Position numbers and translations under genes: made by a program. 64,000 bases of DNA, taken from NCBI RefSeq assembly GCF_015694735.1, contig NZ_JADQDP010000002.1:310001-374000 (forward strand), written 5' to 3'. The stretch comes from Hymenobacter properus. Its GTDB lineage: Bacteria > Bacteroidota > Bacteroidia > Cytophagales > Hymenobacteraceae. How positions within the stretch are numbered: the first letter of the stretch is position 1; every line of letters starts with the position of its first letter. Below the pieces are notes generated by a model. That model was not told the origin of the DNA, did no database searches, and was given only the letters and a program-made list of their open reading frames with translations. Shown here piece after piece: positions 9,293-17,750 of this stretch.

Positions 9293-10099
9293 ATGCGCCC
9301 AGCTACCATCCTTCACATTCCGCAGCCCTGCCATGAAAGCTGGGCCGCCATGACGCCCGCCGCCCAGGGCCGCCACTGCGCCGCCTGCCAGAAAACGGTA
9401 GTCGACTTCACTCACAAAACCGACGCCGAAATTCTGGCCTTGCTGGCCGGTGCCGCGGGCGGCCGCACCTGCGGCCGTTTCGCGGCGGGGCAGCTCGGGC
9501 GGCCGTTGCAGCGCGCCGCCCCGGCTGCCCCAACGGTGGCGCGCTGGCGCACCTGGCTGGCGGCGGCCGTGGCTTTGTGGGGGCTGCGCGAAGGAATAGG
9601 GACGGATGCGAAGGCCCAAGCGCCGACGGAATGGCGCGCCCGCTACTGGGGCGGCCCGGTGCCGGTGGCGCAAGCAGCCGATATGAAAGACGTAGCAGAG
9701 GCCTCCGAGCCGTTGGTATTGAAGGGCTTGGTGCTCGACTCGACCACTCGGGAAGGTTTGCCGGGCGCGTCCGTACTTATTCGGAACTCCACGGTAGGAG
9801 TTGCAACCGTTGCCGACGGCACATTTGAATTGCGGGTGCCCGACGAATACCGACAGTATGGCCTAGTCGTGTTAGAGGTACGCTGCCTTGGGTATGTTTC
9901 GCAAGAACTAAGCATCGCAACCAGCAGCCCGAAGCCGCTGACATTTAAGCTTCAGCCCGATGTGAAAGGCATGTTGAGCGGCGAAGTGGTTGTCGTGGCG
10001 GGAGGAGTTATGGCATTAGCTTCGCCGTGGCCCTGGCACCCACGCGCTTTCTATCGGTGGAGCAAATACTGGCTCACGCGCCCCTTCCGCCGCGGCTGA
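9293..10099 (+). CDS. Cys-motif / CarbopepD_reg-like membrane protein, paralog 1
   Basis: 268 residues; the ATG at 9293 starts the region shared with the two next genes. Residues 1-65 carry an uncharacterised Bacteroidota motif: IPQPCHESWAAMTP, GRHCAACQKTVVDFT and a later Cys in RTCGRF (Cys13, Cys29, Cys32, Cys60), which looks able to bind a metal. A hydrophobic segment follows (RTWLAAAVALWGL), then a carboxypeptidase-regulatory-like beta-sandwich (LKGLVLDSTTREGLPGASVLI ... GTFELRVPD). The predicted topology is motif inside, beta-sandwich in the periplasm. It is first of three tandem paralogs and ends only 26 bases before the next ATG. Function is unknown. Confidence 0.7.
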   Translation: MRPATILHIPQPCHESWAAMTPAAQGRHCAACQKTVVDFTHKTDAEILALLAGAAGGRTCGRFAAGQLGRPLQRAAPAAPTVARWRTWLAAAVALWGLREGIGTDAKAQAPTEWRARYWGGPVPVAQAADMKDVAEASEPLVLKGLVLDSTTREGLPGASVLIRNSTVGVATVADGTFELRVPDEYRQYGLVVLEVRCLGYVSQELSIATSSPKPLTFKLQPDVKGMLSGEVVVVAGGVMALASPWPWHPRAFYRWSKYWLTRPFRRG

Positions 10100-10113
10100 G
10101 CCGCCGAAAACGT

Positions 10114-10121
10114 TACATTAG
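10114..10121 (+). promoter_or_regulatory. Possible -7 box before paralog 2
   Basis: TACATTAG differs by one base from TAnnTTTG and ends four bases before the ATG at 10126, the same spacing as at 4025 and 28533. It may give paralog 2 its own near-leaderless transcript. Confidence 0.3.
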
Positions 10122-10125
10122 CCGC

Positions 10126-10833
10126 ATGACTACCAGCCCCGCCCTCCGCATTCCGCAGCCCTGCCCCGAAAGCTGGGCCGCCATGACGCCCACGGCCCAG
10201 GGCCGCCACTGCGCCGTGTGCGCCACCGAAGTGGTCGATTTCACGCGCATGAGCGAGGCCGAGGTGCTGGCCTTTTTGGCGGCGCGTAGTGGGCAGCGGG
10301 TATGCGGGCTTGCTTTTAGCACACAGCTAGCGCCAGTGCCGGCTAGCCGTTGGCGGCGCTGGCTGGTGGCGGGGCTGGCCCTGTTGGGCTGGCAGCCGGT
10401 GGCTTCGTCGTGCGCCCCCAAGCCGCCCCAGTCGCCGCCCGCACAGGCCAGCGCTTCCCCTGCATCCGATGCCACGGCTCCCGAAACCCAGCAAATTGTC
10501 ATTCGCGGGCAGGTGCTGGACGGGGCCAATAATACGCCCGTGGCCGGCATCCGGGTGCTCATCAACGACACCGAGTTTGGCACCACTACCGACGACAAAG
10601 GCAATTTCGAGCTGACCATGGCCCGTAGCTGGGCCCCCATTGCTAACGGTAAAGTGGCACTCAAATTTTCCGGCAATCCCTTTGACTTCAAGGAACAAAC
10701 CGTGGCCGTGGACGTGCGCACCACGCCCCGGCCCGCGCCACTAATGGTGCAGCTGGCCTCCATTCCCGACCGGGGCAAGGTGATGGGGCGCATCCGGATG
10801 CCGGAGCCGCCGGTGGCGCCGCCCGTGAAATAA
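10126..10833 (+). CDS. Cys-motif / CarbopepD_reg-like membrane protein, paralog 2
   Basis: 235 residues. The start at 10126 (MTTSPALRIPQPCPESW) aligns with paralog 1; the longer frame upstream overlaps the previous gene and is not similar. It has the same order: a Cys motif (PCPESWAAMTPTAQGRHC, CAVCATEVVDFTRMSEAEVL, then QRVCG), a hydrophobic segment (WLVAGLALLGWQPVASSC) and one carboxypeptidase-regulatory-like domain (VIRGQVLDGANNTPVAGIRV ... GNFELTMARSW). The Cys after the membrane segment could suit a lipobox but is too far inside to call. The DNA over VVDFTRMSEAEVLAFLAAR is nearly identical to paralog 3, which points to recent duplication or gene conversion. Confidence 0.7.
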   Translation: MTTSPALRIPQPCPESWAAMTPTAQGRHCAVCATEVVDFTRMSEAEVLAFLAARSGQRVCGLAFSTQLAPVPASRWRRWLVAGLALLGWQPVASSCAPKPPQSPPAQASASPASDATAPETQQIVIRGQVLDGANNTPVAGIRVLINDTEFGTTTDDKGNFELTMARSWAPIANGKVALKFSGNPFDFKEQTVAVDVRTTPRPAPLMVQLASIPDRGKVMGRIRMPEPPVAPPVK

Positions 10834-10858
10834 GCTAAGCTCGCTAGCCGCTGTTTCC

Positions 10859-11917
10859 ATGGTAACCATTCCGAAGCCCTGCGCCGCCAACTGGGACAAC
10901 ATGTCCCCCACTGCGGCGGGCCGCCACTGCCACAGCTGCCAAACGGAAGTGGTCGATTTCACGCGCATGAGCGAGGCCGAGGTGCTGGCCTTTCTGGCGG
11001 CGCGCCGTGGGCCCGTGTGCGCTTTCATAGCCGCCCCGGCGGTGCCGGCCGTTGGATTTTCGTTTGGGCGCGCCCAAGGCCCGCGACGCTGGTTGCTGGC
11101 GGCCATGACCCTGCTCAGCGGCCAGCCTGTGGCGGCGCTACGGCTGCCCAGCCCCTTGCCGGCGGAGGTGCTAGTCCGGCAAAACCCGGCCCAGGCCATT
11201 ATCACCATCCGGGGCGTGGTGCTCGATGACTCGTTGAATGTGCCGTTGGCCAGCGCCCCGGTCTATATCGACAAAACTCCCTACGGGGTGATAACCAACG
11301 AGCGCGGCGAATTCTCGGTGACGTTGCCTGCCAACTGGGAGCCGGTGAAAGCCGGCTCCGTCACGTTGCGCATTGCCCGGCGGCCGTTTGCCTTGCTCGA
11401 AAAAACGGTGGTGGTGTCGGTGAAAGGCGAACCCGCGCCGGCTCCGGTCGTCATACGCCAGCTATCGGTACCGCAACGGGGCTTTCTTAAAGGAAAGGCC
11501 GATGCAGAGGGGCCCCCGGCGCCGGTGCCCGGCGCGTTGTTTTCGCTGGCTGCCAGCCGCGCGGCCATCACCATTCGCGGGGTGGTCGTGGACGATTCGC
11601 TTCAGTTGCCGGTGCCCGGGGCCGAGGTATTCATCGATGGTACTAAATACGGGACCGTGGCCAACGGGCAAGGCGAATTCAAGCTTACGTTTGCCCGCGA
11701 TTGGAAAGTGCTCGAACAGCGGCAACTCGTACTGCGATTTACAGCCGGTCACTTCGTTTTCATGCCGAAGTATGTTCCGCTGGATATCAACCGCCCGCCC
11801 ACGGCGCGGCTGGAAGTGCGGCTACTCTCTACACTCGGGCGGGGCGGAATCATGGGCAAGATTGCCCGCACTCGCCCACCGGTGCGGCCACCCCGGCCGC
11901 ACAAAAGCAGCTCCTGA
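10859..11917 (+). CDS. Cys-motif protein with two CarbopepD_reg-like domains, paralog 3
   Basis: 352 residues. The Cys motif (IPKPCAANWDNMSPTAAGRH, CHSCQTEVVDFTRMSEAEVL, GPVCAF) is followed by a hydrophobic segment (RRWLLAAMTLLSGQPVAAL). Unlike its two upstream paralogs it has two regulatory-like domains in tandem: ITIRGVVLDDSLNVPLASA ... YGVITNERGEFSVTLPANWE and ITIRGVVVDDSLQLPVPGAE ... YGTVANGQGEFKLTFARDW. The two copies clearly arose by internal duplication. It lies 25 bases after paralog 2 and 39 bases before the CrtC-like gene, so co-transcription is plausible. Function is unknown. Confidence 0.72.
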   Translation: MVTIPKPCAANWDNMSPTAAGRHCHSCQTEVVDFTRMSEAEVLAFLAARRGPVCAFIAAPAVPAVGFSFGRAQGPRRWLLAAMTLLSGQPVAALRLPSPLPAEVLVRQNPAQAIITIRGVVLDDSLNVPLASAPVYIDKTPYGVITNERGEFSVTLPANWEPVKAGSVTLRIARRPFALLEKTVVVSVKGEPAPAPVVIRQLSVPQRGFLKGKADAEGPPAPVPGALFSLAASRAAITIRGVVVDDSLQLPVPGAEVFIDGTKYGTVANGQGEFKLTFARDWKVLEQRQLVLRFTAGHFVFMPKYVPLDINRPPTARLEVRLLSTLGRGGIMGKIARTRPPVRPPRPHKSSS

Positions 11918-11956
11918 ACCCAAACTTTTCGGCCCCGAAAAGCCTTCTCAAAGGGT

Positions 11957-13012
11957 ATGAAGTTTCTGCGTTTTGCTCTGTTGCTCGCGGCCGTTTCGGC
12001 CTGTTCCATCCTCAAGCCTACCACCAAAAACGACCGTTTTCCCGGCCGCGCCGAGCTGCCGCAGGAAGAGGCGCCGCACGTAAACAACTCGCTGGAGTGG
12101 TGGTACTTCACGGGACACCTGAAGGATGTGAAAACCGGCGAAAGCTTCGGTGTAGAATATGTTTTCTTCCACTTCAACCCCGACGGCAAGCAGGACTACC
12201 AGATGGTGCACTTCGCCCTCACCGACCCGCAAGCCCAGCAGTTCCGCTACGACTACTACCTCGGCAAGCTGCCCCAGCCGCTTGCGGCCACGCTGCCCCT
12301 CAGCCTCCAGCAGCCAAAAGCCGCCCAAGCCTGGACGCTGACCGGCCAGGAGGGCACCTACAATTTGCAGGCCCGCATGACCAACCACGCCGGCCAGGCC
12401 ATTAGCTTGCGCACCACGCCGGCCAAGCCCGTGCTGCTGCACGGCGGCACCGGCTACGAGCAATACGGCCCCGTAGCCCAGGCCGGCTACTACAGCTACC
12501 CGCGCCTCGCGGCCACTGGCACCATCGAAGTGGCCGGCAAAACGCACGAAGTGACCGGCGAGCTGTGGTATGACCGCCAGTGGAACTGCGGCGGCGTGAA
12601 CAAGAAAAACGTGGCCTGGGACTGGCTCAGCCTGCAGCTCGACGAGCCCCGCGAGGAGCTGATGCTCTACACCGTGCACGACACCCAAACCGGCCAGCAC
12701 ATCGGCGGCGGCTCACATTTTGGCTCCAAAGGCGAAAACCTGCACCTCGCCGAAGCCGACTTTAAGCTGGAGCCCCTCACGTACTGGACCAGCCCGGTCT
12801 CCAAGAAAAAATACCCTGCCACCTGGCACGTCAGCGTGCCCAGCAAAGGCTATGAGCTTACCGTGACGCCCCTCGTGCCCAACCAGGAACTGAACCTGCG
12901 CGTCTTCAAAGTGCTGAACCTGCGGTACTGGGAAGGCATGTGCCGCGTGACCGGCACCCACCACGGCCAGCCCGTGACGGGCAATGCGTATGTGGAGATT
13001 ACGAATAGGTAA
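11957..13012 (+). CDS. CrtC/AttH-type lipocalin-like lipoprotein
   Basis: 351 residues with a lipoprotein signal ending LAAVSAC, so probably anchored in a membrane facing the periplasm. The body matches the AttH/CrtC family (carotenoid 1,2-hydratase-like, two lipocalin-like domains): NSLEWWYFTGHLKD near residue 50, FGVEYVFFHF, GYYSYPRLAATGTIEV, and WYDRQWNCGG followed by WDWLSLQLD. True CrtC enzymes hydrate carotenoids, while many relatives are annotated only as secreted hydrolases. No other carotenoid gene is near, so the reaction is uncertain. It converges on the histidine kinase across an inverted repeat. Confidence 0.8.
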   Translation: MKFLRFALLLAAVSACSILKPTTKNDRFPGRAELPQEEAPHVNNSLEWWYFTGHLKDVKTGESFGVEYVFFHFNPDGKQDYQMVHFALTDPQAQQFRYDYYLGKLPQPLAATLPLSLQQPKAAQAWTLTGQEGTYNLQARMTNHAGQAISLRTTPAKPVLLHGGTGYEQYGPVAQAGYYSYPRLAATGTIEVAGKTHEVTGELWYDRQWNCGGVNKKNVAWDWLSLQLDEPREELMLYTVHDTQTGQHIGGGSHFGSKGENLHLAEADFKLEPLTYWTSPVSKKKYPATWHVSVPSKGYELTVTPLVPNQELNLRVFKVLNLRYWEGMCRVTGTHHGQPVTGNAYVEITNR

Positions 13013-13014
13013 AG

Positions 13015-13094
13015 AAGGGTTGAGTTTTGAGGGTTGAATGTTGAGTTTTTCCATTGTGTTTCATTCAACATTTAACCCTCAAAACTCAACCCTT
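13015..13094. repeat. 30-bp inverted repeat filling a convergent gap
   Basis: The arms 13015-13044 and 13065-13094 are reverse complements with one mismatch; each contains GGGTTGAGTTTTGAGGGTT. The left arm starts two bases after the CrtC-like stop codon and the right arm touches the stop codon of the histidine kinase, so the whole gap is one hairpin. It may act as a bidirectional terminator, although it lacks a GC-rich stem and U run. Confidence 0.9.
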
Positions 13095-14296
13095 TATTGG
13101 TTCAGCACTACGCGGAAGGTGGTGCCGCGGCCCATCTCGCTCCACTTCACGAAGAGCTTGCCCTCGTGGTAATTCTCGATGATGCGCTTGGCCAACGCTA
13201 GCCCCAGGCCCCAGCCGCGCTTCTTAGTGGTGTAGCCGGGCATGAACACGCTTTCCATCTTGTTTTTGGGAATGCCCTTGCCCGTGTCAGTGATGTCGAC
13301 GGCCACCTGGCGGGGCGGGGCGCCGCGGCGGTACCAGGTGCGGCGCGTGCGCACCCGCCGTAGGTGCAGCGTGATGGAGCCGCGCCCGTCCATGGCGTCC
13401 ACAGCGTTTTTGCAGATGTTTTCGATGACCCAGTCGAACAGCGGCACGTTGATGCGGGCCGGCGTGTCCATCGGCAGGTCCGACTCAATCTTGAACACCA
13501 CCTTCTTCGACACCCGGCTTTGCAGGTACTCGATGGCGTTGCGGGTCGACTGGAGCAGGTTTTCATCTTTGAGCACCGGCACCGAGCCGATGTTGCTGAA
13601 CCGCTCGGTGATGATTTCGAGGCGCCGAATGTCCTTGCCCAGCTCTTCCACAATGGGCTCGCCCCGGAACCGGTCGCTCTCGCGCAGATAGCTCTGCCAG
13701 CCCACCAGGCTGCTGAGTGGCGTGCCCAGTTGGTGGGCTGTTTCCTTGGCCAGGCCCACCCATACACGGTTTTGCTCGGCCCGGCGCGAGGCGCTGAACG
13801 CGAAGTAGGCGATGATGGCCAGGCAGCCAATTACCACCAGCTGCACCAGCGGGTAGGTACGCAGTTGCCGCAGCAGCTGCGAGTCGCGGTAGTAGATGTA
13901 GTTTACTTGCCCGGCGCCCAGCTTCACCAGAATGGGCGGGTGCTTTTCCTTCATGATGGCCAGCTCGGCGCTGAGCAGTGCCACCGAATCAGCAACAGAA
14001 ACGCCCGGTGGCATGGCCACATTCTTGGCGCTCACCACGTTGGTGCCATCGGTGAGGATGACCGGAATGGTAGTGTTGCCGTTGATGATTTCGTCGAAAA
14101 CGAAGGGATTGATGTCCGTTTCCGAGTTGACGATGAATTGCTGCGCCTTGGCGTAGAGCTGAATCTGCTGCTGCTCCCGTTCCGATACGCGCTGCACCAG
14201 CAGGTTGGTATACACCACCGTGGCCGCGCCAATGAGCAGCGCCAGCGCCGCCACTAGGATTTTGACGCGGGTTTTCTTTTCGTAAATCGGAATCAT
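13094..14296 (-). CDS. Membrane sensor histidine kinase
   Basis: 400 residues. Two membrane helices (about 12-34 and 151-170) enclose a periplasmic sensor region of about 115 residues with no recognised domain. The catalytic core has phospho-acceptor His188 (LAKETAHQLGTPLSSL), an N box (IENICKNAVDAMD), G1 (DTGKGIPKNK), an F-box Phe (MESVFMPGYTTKKRG) and G2 (GLGLALAKRI). This H-box variant (AHQLGTPLSSL) is common in Bacteroidota orphan kinases. No response regulator is adjacent. The gene follows dusB on the same strand, separated by a palindromic repeat. Confidence 0.9.
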   Translation of the reverse strand: MIPIYEKKTRVKILVAALALLIGAATVVYTNLLVQRVSEREQQQIQLYAKAQQFIVNSETDINPFVFDEIINGNTTIPVILTDGTNVVSAKNVAMPPGVSVADSVALLSAELAIMKEKHPPILVKLGAGQVNYIYYRDSQLLRQLRTYPLVQLVVIGCLAIIAYFAFSASRRAEQNRVWVGLAKETAHQLGTPLSSLVGWQSYLRESDRFRGEPIVEELGKDIRRLEIITERFSNIGSVPVLKDENLLQSTRNAIEYLQSRVSKKVVFKIESDLPMDTPARINVPLFDWVIENICKNAVDAMDGRGSITLHLRRVRTRRTWYRRGAPPRQVAVDITDTGKGIPKNKMESVFMPGYTTKKRGWGLGLALAKRIIENYHEGKLFVKWSEMGRGTTFRVVLNQ

Positions 14297-14346
14297 GAAA
14301 GCGGTAACGTAGCAACGACAAAGAACGTCGGGCTGAGCAAAAAGAA

Positions 14347-14455
14347 CGTCATGCCGAGCGCAGCCGAGGCATCTCGCTTGGTGGAGTAATTCAAATCGTT
14401 CTCACGATTGATTTACTGCGGCACGCGAGATGCCTCGGCTGCGCTCGGCATGACG
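14347..14455. repeat. Palindromic element family A, copy 1
   Basis: Perfect 31-bp arms 14347-14377 and 14425-14455 (CGTCATGCCGAGCGCAGCCG and onward) flank a 47-base AT-rich loop. The element sits between dusB and the histidine kinase, both on the minus strand. Similar elements occur at 15499, 16661, 22072, 57975 and 61511. Confidence 0.92.
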
Positions 14456-14484
14456 GGCCGTGAGTTGACAAACAAAGCCAAAAG

Positions 14485-15474
14485 TTACCCCACCAGCACG
14501 GCGTCGCTGCTGGCAATCTCCTGCAAAATCTCGTACACCTCGGCCGGGGTGCCGGCCTCTACCAGACGGGTACGCCAGGCCTTGGCGCCTTCCAAGCCGC
14601 GGAAGTAGTGCGCGTAGTGGCGGCGCATCTCGAAGATGCCCACTTTCGGGCCTTTCCACTCCACGCTGCGGTCGAAGTGCATTTGGCACATGGCCACCCG
14701 CTCCTCCAGCGTGGGCGGCGCCAGTAGCTGGCCGGTGGCCACGTAATGCTTCACCTCGCGGAAAATCCAAGGGTAGCCGATGCTGGCGCGGCCTATCATC
14801 ACGCCGTCCACGCCGTAGCGCTGCTGGTATTCCAGCGCCTTCTGGGGCGAGTCGATGTCGCCGTTGCCGAAGATGGGAATCTGGATGCGCGGGTTGTCCT
14901 TGATTTTGGCGATGAGGCGCCAGTCGGCCTCGCCCTTGTAGAGTTGGGCGCGGGTACGGCCGTGCACTGTGAGGGCCTTGATGCCCACATCCTGCAGGCG
15001 CTCGGCCACTTCCTCCACGTTTTTGGTGCCCTCGTCCCAACCCAGGCGGGTTTTCACGGTCACGGGCAGGTGGGTGCTTTTGACCACGGCGGCGGTCATG
15101 GCCACCATTTTGGGGATGTCCTGGAGCAGGGCAGCGCCGGCCCCGCGGCAGGCCACCTGCTTCACGGGGCAGCCGTAGTTAATGTCGATGAGGTCGGGCC
15201 CGGCCTCGGTGCTGATGGCCGCGCACTCGCCCATGGTTTCCACGTCGGAGCCAAAGAGCTGAATGCCAATGGGCCGCTCGTAGTCGAACACGTCGAGCTT
15301 CTTGCGGCTCTTGGCGGCCGCCCGGATAAGGCCCTCCGAGGAAATAAACTCTGTGTACATCAAATCGGCCCCGTTGGCCTTGCACACGGCGCGGAAGGGC
15401 GGGTCGCTCACGTCCTCCATGGGGGCGAGCAGGAGCGGGAAGTCGGGGAGTTCGATGTTGCCTATTTTGACCAC
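14485..15474 (-). CDS. dusB: tRNA-dihydrouridine synthase B
   Basis: FMN-dependent reduction of uridine to dihydrouridine in tRNA. 329 residues, starting with GTG at 15474 (MVKIGNIELPDFPLLLAPM), the usual Bacteroidota DusB N-terminus; no in-frame ATG lies just upstream. The family signature DINYGCPVKQVACRGAGAAL contains the active-site Cys, and the TIM-barrel motifs TVKTRLGW, LTVHGRTRAQLYKG, IFGNGDI and GVMIGRASIG, which bind FMN, are present. It is flanked on both sides by family A palindromes, and the CPBP protease gene is divergent from it. Confidence 0.96.
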   Translation of the reverse strand: MVKIGNIELPDFPLLLAPMEDVSDPPFRAVCKANGADLMYTEFISSEGLIRAAAKSRKKLDVFDYERPIGIQLFGSDVETMGECAAISTEAGPDLIDINYGCPVKQVACRGAGAALLQDIPKMVAMTAAVVKSTHLPVTVKTRLGWDEGTKNVEEVAERLQDVGIKALTVHGRTRAQLYKGEADWRLIAKIKDNPRIQIPIFGNGDIDSPQKALEYQQRYGVDGVMIGRASIGYPWIFREVKHYVATGQLLAPPTLEERVAMCQMHFDRSVEWKGPKVGIFEMRRHYAHYFRGLEGAKAWRTRLVEAGTPAEVYEILQEIASSDAVLVG

Positions 15475-15498
15475 GGGAATGCTTGGTTATTTTATTCC

Positions 15499-15594
15499 GA
15501 ACGTCATGCTGAGCGCAGCCGAAGCATCTCTACTGTGCAAGTAATCATTTGCTACTGCAGTAGAGATGCTTCGGCTGCGCTCAGCATGACGTTC
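15499..15594. repeat. Palindromic element family A, copy 2
   Basis: Perfect 36-bp arms 15499-15534 and 15559-15594, containing CATGCTGAGCGCAGCCGAAG, around a 24-base loop. It lies in the divergent gap between dusB and the CPBP protease gene, so here it cannot act as a terminator for either gene. Confidence 0.92.
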
Positions 15595-15667
15595 TAATGT
15601 GACGTGCTGTTCAAGCCTAAGTTAAAAACTGCGGTAAATTTACGCCCTTCCCAACTTGCACCCCGCC

Positions 15668-16645
15668 ATGAAAGGTTTCCTGCCCCGCACCCTGCACCCC
15701 GGCCTGCAGATTCTGCTGCTCCTGGGTTTCATGGTTTTGTGCCTTTGTGTGGCCTATGCCGTGATATTTGCCTGGGGCATGGGCGGCTTCGGGCTGAGCG
15801 TGGGCGAGATGATAACGGCCATGCAGCGCCCGGCCGACGTGCCCAACGGCTGGGGCCTGATGATGATGATTCAGGGCGTCACGCTGGGGCTGGTGTTTGG
15901 GGGCGGCGCGCTGGCGCTGGCCTCGGCGCTGGGCTACGGCTGGGCCGAATACTTCAATCCGCGCCGGCTCGGGGCGGGCTGGTGGCTGCTGGCGGCGGGC
16001 GCGCTCATCCTCGTCATCATGCCGCTGATGTCGGTCATCATTGCTTGGAATGCGGGCGCGCACTTCCCGGCCGCGCTGCATGATTTTGAAGTGTGGGCCC
16101 GCGCCAGCGAAGACCGCGCCGCTGCCCTCACCAAGTTCCTCACCCGCTTCAACACGGGCGCGCGCTTCCTGGTGGGCGTGGTGGTGGTGGCGCTGGTGCC
16201 GGCCGTGGCCGAGGAGTTGGTTTTCCGGGGCGTGGTGCAGAAAAACCTGGTGCGCTGGTTTTCGCCGCACGTGGGCGTGTGGCTGGCAGCAGCTATTTTT
16301 TCGGCCATTCACATTCAATTTTTTGGGTTTGTGCCGCGCTTCATATTGGGGCTGGTACTTGGCTACCTGTATCTGTGGAGCGGCAACATCCTGGTGAGCA
16401 TGGCCGCCCACTTCACCCAGAATGCTTTCCAACTGCTGCTGCTCTACCTTGCCCAGCAGGGCGCCCTGGGCTGGGGCTTCGATGCTGATTCCAACGAGGC
16501 GCTGCCGTGGTGGTGGGTGCTGCCCTCGGGCCTGCTCACGGTGGGGCTGCTCTACGTGCTGCACCAGCGCATGACGGCCGTAGCCCCGGCACCGCCCACC
16601 GAAATGCGCATCCTCAGCCGCGAGGGCGTTCAGCAAACAACGTAA
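15668..16645 (+). CDS. CPBP-family intramembrane metalloprotease
   Basis: 325 residues, polytopic, of the CAAX-protease/bacteriocin-processing (ABI) family. The catalytic motif EExxxR is present as AEELVFRGVVQKNL (Glu182, Glu183, Arg187). The second motif FxxxH is in AAIFSAIHIQFFG, and a later Asn/His-containing helix reads SMAAHFTQNAF. About eight hydrophobic segments. The ATG at 15668 is preferred to the TTG at 15656. Such proteases are predicted to cleave membrane substrates; the target is unknown. It lies upstream of cdsA on the same strand but is separated from it by a family A palindrome. Confidence 0.9.
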   Translation: MKGFLPRTLHPGLQILLLLGFMVLCLCVAYAVIFAWGMGGFGLSVGEMITAMQRPADVPNGWGLMMMIQGVTLGLVFGGGALALASALGYGWAEYFNPRRLGAGWWLLAAGALILVIMPLMSVIIAWNAGAHFPAALHDFEVWARASEDRAAALTKFLTRFNTGARFLVGVVVVALVPAVAEELVFRGVVQKNLVRWFSPHVGVWLAAAIFSAIHIQFFGFVPRFILGLVLGYLYLWSGNILVSMAAHFTQNAFQLLLLYLAQQGALGWGFDADSNEALPWWWVLPSGLLTVGLLYVLHQRMTAVAPAPPTEMRILSREGVQQTT

Positions 16646-16660
16646 CCCGATTGCCGGAAA

Positions 16661-16760
16661 AACGTCATGCCGAGCGCAGCCGAGGCATCTCGCGTGCTTC
16701 GTTGCCACGATTGATTTACTTCAGCACGCCAGATGCCTCGGCCGCGCTCGGCATGACGTT
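16661..16760. repeat. Palindromic element family A, copy 3
   Basis: The 38-bp arms 16661-16698 and 16723-16760 are reverse complements with two mismatches. The element fills most of the gap between the CPBP protease gene and cdsA and ends 35 bases before the cdsA start. Confidence 0.92.
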
Positions 16761-16795
16761 CTAAAATTCATTCTTCCTCTACAGCCTTTCCCAAC

Positions 16796-17734
16796 TTGCC
16801 CGACTCTACGCTTCCGACCTCTCCCGCTGAAACGCCCGCCGAAAAAGCCGGCCCCAGCAACCTGCGCCTGCGCGTCATTTATGGCGTGCTGGGCGCCGCG
16901 CTGCTGCTGGGCAGCGTCTGGTTCAGCCCCTGGACGTTCGGGCTGTTCTTCGCTGCCGTGCAGGCCGTCATGCTGTGGGAATTTTACCGCATGATGCGGG
17001 CGGGTGATTTGTATCCGGCCACAGGTGTAGGCATGGCCCTAGGGATATTAGTGTTTGTCGGTACATTTTGGTTTGTACGACTCGATTATGGCCTCAGTGG
17101 CGAATCAGCGACAGCTCTTGACGAGTTTTTTAGGGTCATTAACGGTTTATACCTGCGTTTGCTTTGGACGGGGCTGGCGGTGCTGGTTCCCGTGATTCTG
17201 CTGCTGCGGGAGCTACTCGTGTGGCCCCGCTACAAAAGCCCTTTCGGCAACGCCGGTGTGGTGCTGATGGGCGTTTTCTACGTCAGTGTGCCAATGGCTT
17301 TGCTTTCATTGCTGGCCCAAAGCGGCGAAGGCTACGACTACCGCCGCATCTTCGCCCTGCTCTTTCTCATCTGGGCGTCTGATATCGGCGCCTATGCCGT
17401 GGGCCGGGCCATTGGCAAGCACAAGCTGGCCCCCAAAGTCTCGCCCGGCAAAACCTGGGAAGGCTGGGCCGGCGGCTTTGTAATGACGCTGATAGTGGGC
17501 TGGGCTATCGGCTTCATGCTGCCCAACATGCCGCTCATGCACCGTCTGGTGGCGGCCGGCGTGGTGGCCGTGTTTGCCCCGCTCGGCGATTTGGCCGAGT
17601 CCATGCTCAAGCGCAGCGTGGGGGTAAAGGACTCGGGCAGCATCATGCCCGGCCACGGCGGCCTGCTCGACCGATTCGACGCGTTTCTGCTGGTGCTGCC
17701 GGTGCTGGCGCTGCTGCAGTTGCTGGCAGGGTAG
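16796..17734 (+). CDS. cdsA: Phosphatidate cytidylyltransferase
   Basis: Converts phosphatidate and CTP to CDP-diacylglycerol at the inner membrane, the precursor of all phospholipids. 312 residues with about seven or eight membrane helices. The family signature is at the C-terminus (SMLKRSVGVKDSGSIMPGHG, then LLDRFDAFL). The start is a TTG at 16796: the frame has a stop at 16754 with no ATG between, and no ATG in frame follows before the first helix. psd, another phospholipid gene, follows gdhA 1.9 kb downstream. The first 25 residues are Pro/Ala-rich. Confidence 0.94.
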   Translation: MPDSTLPTSPAETPAEKAGPSNLRLRVIYGVLGAALLLGSVWFSPWTFGLFFAAVQAVMLWEFYRMMRAGDLYPATGVGMALGILVFVGTFWFVRLDYGLSGESATALDEFFRVINGLYLRLLWTGLAVLVPVILLLRELLVWPRYKSPFGNAGVVLMGVFYVSVPMALLSLLAQSGEGYDYRRIFALLFLIWASDIGAYAVGRAIGKHKLAPKVSPGKTWEGWAGGFVMTLIVGWAIGFMLPNMPLMHRLVAAGVVAVFAPLGDLAESMLKRSVGVKDSGSIMPGHGGLLDRFDAFLLVLPVLALLQLLAG

Positions 17735-17750
17735 GGGCTTTTGCTTCGTC

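Noticed and set aside
11957..13012. Carotenoid biosynthesis cluster
   Set aside because: The CrtC/AttH-like lipoprotein has no crt neighbours, and many proteins of this family are not carotenoid hydratases.
14347..16760. Cluster of regularly spaced repeats between 14.3 and 16.8 kb as a possible CRISPR array
   Set aside because: The three repeats are palindromes separated by whole genes (dusB, CPBP protease), with no short unique spacers and no cas genes.
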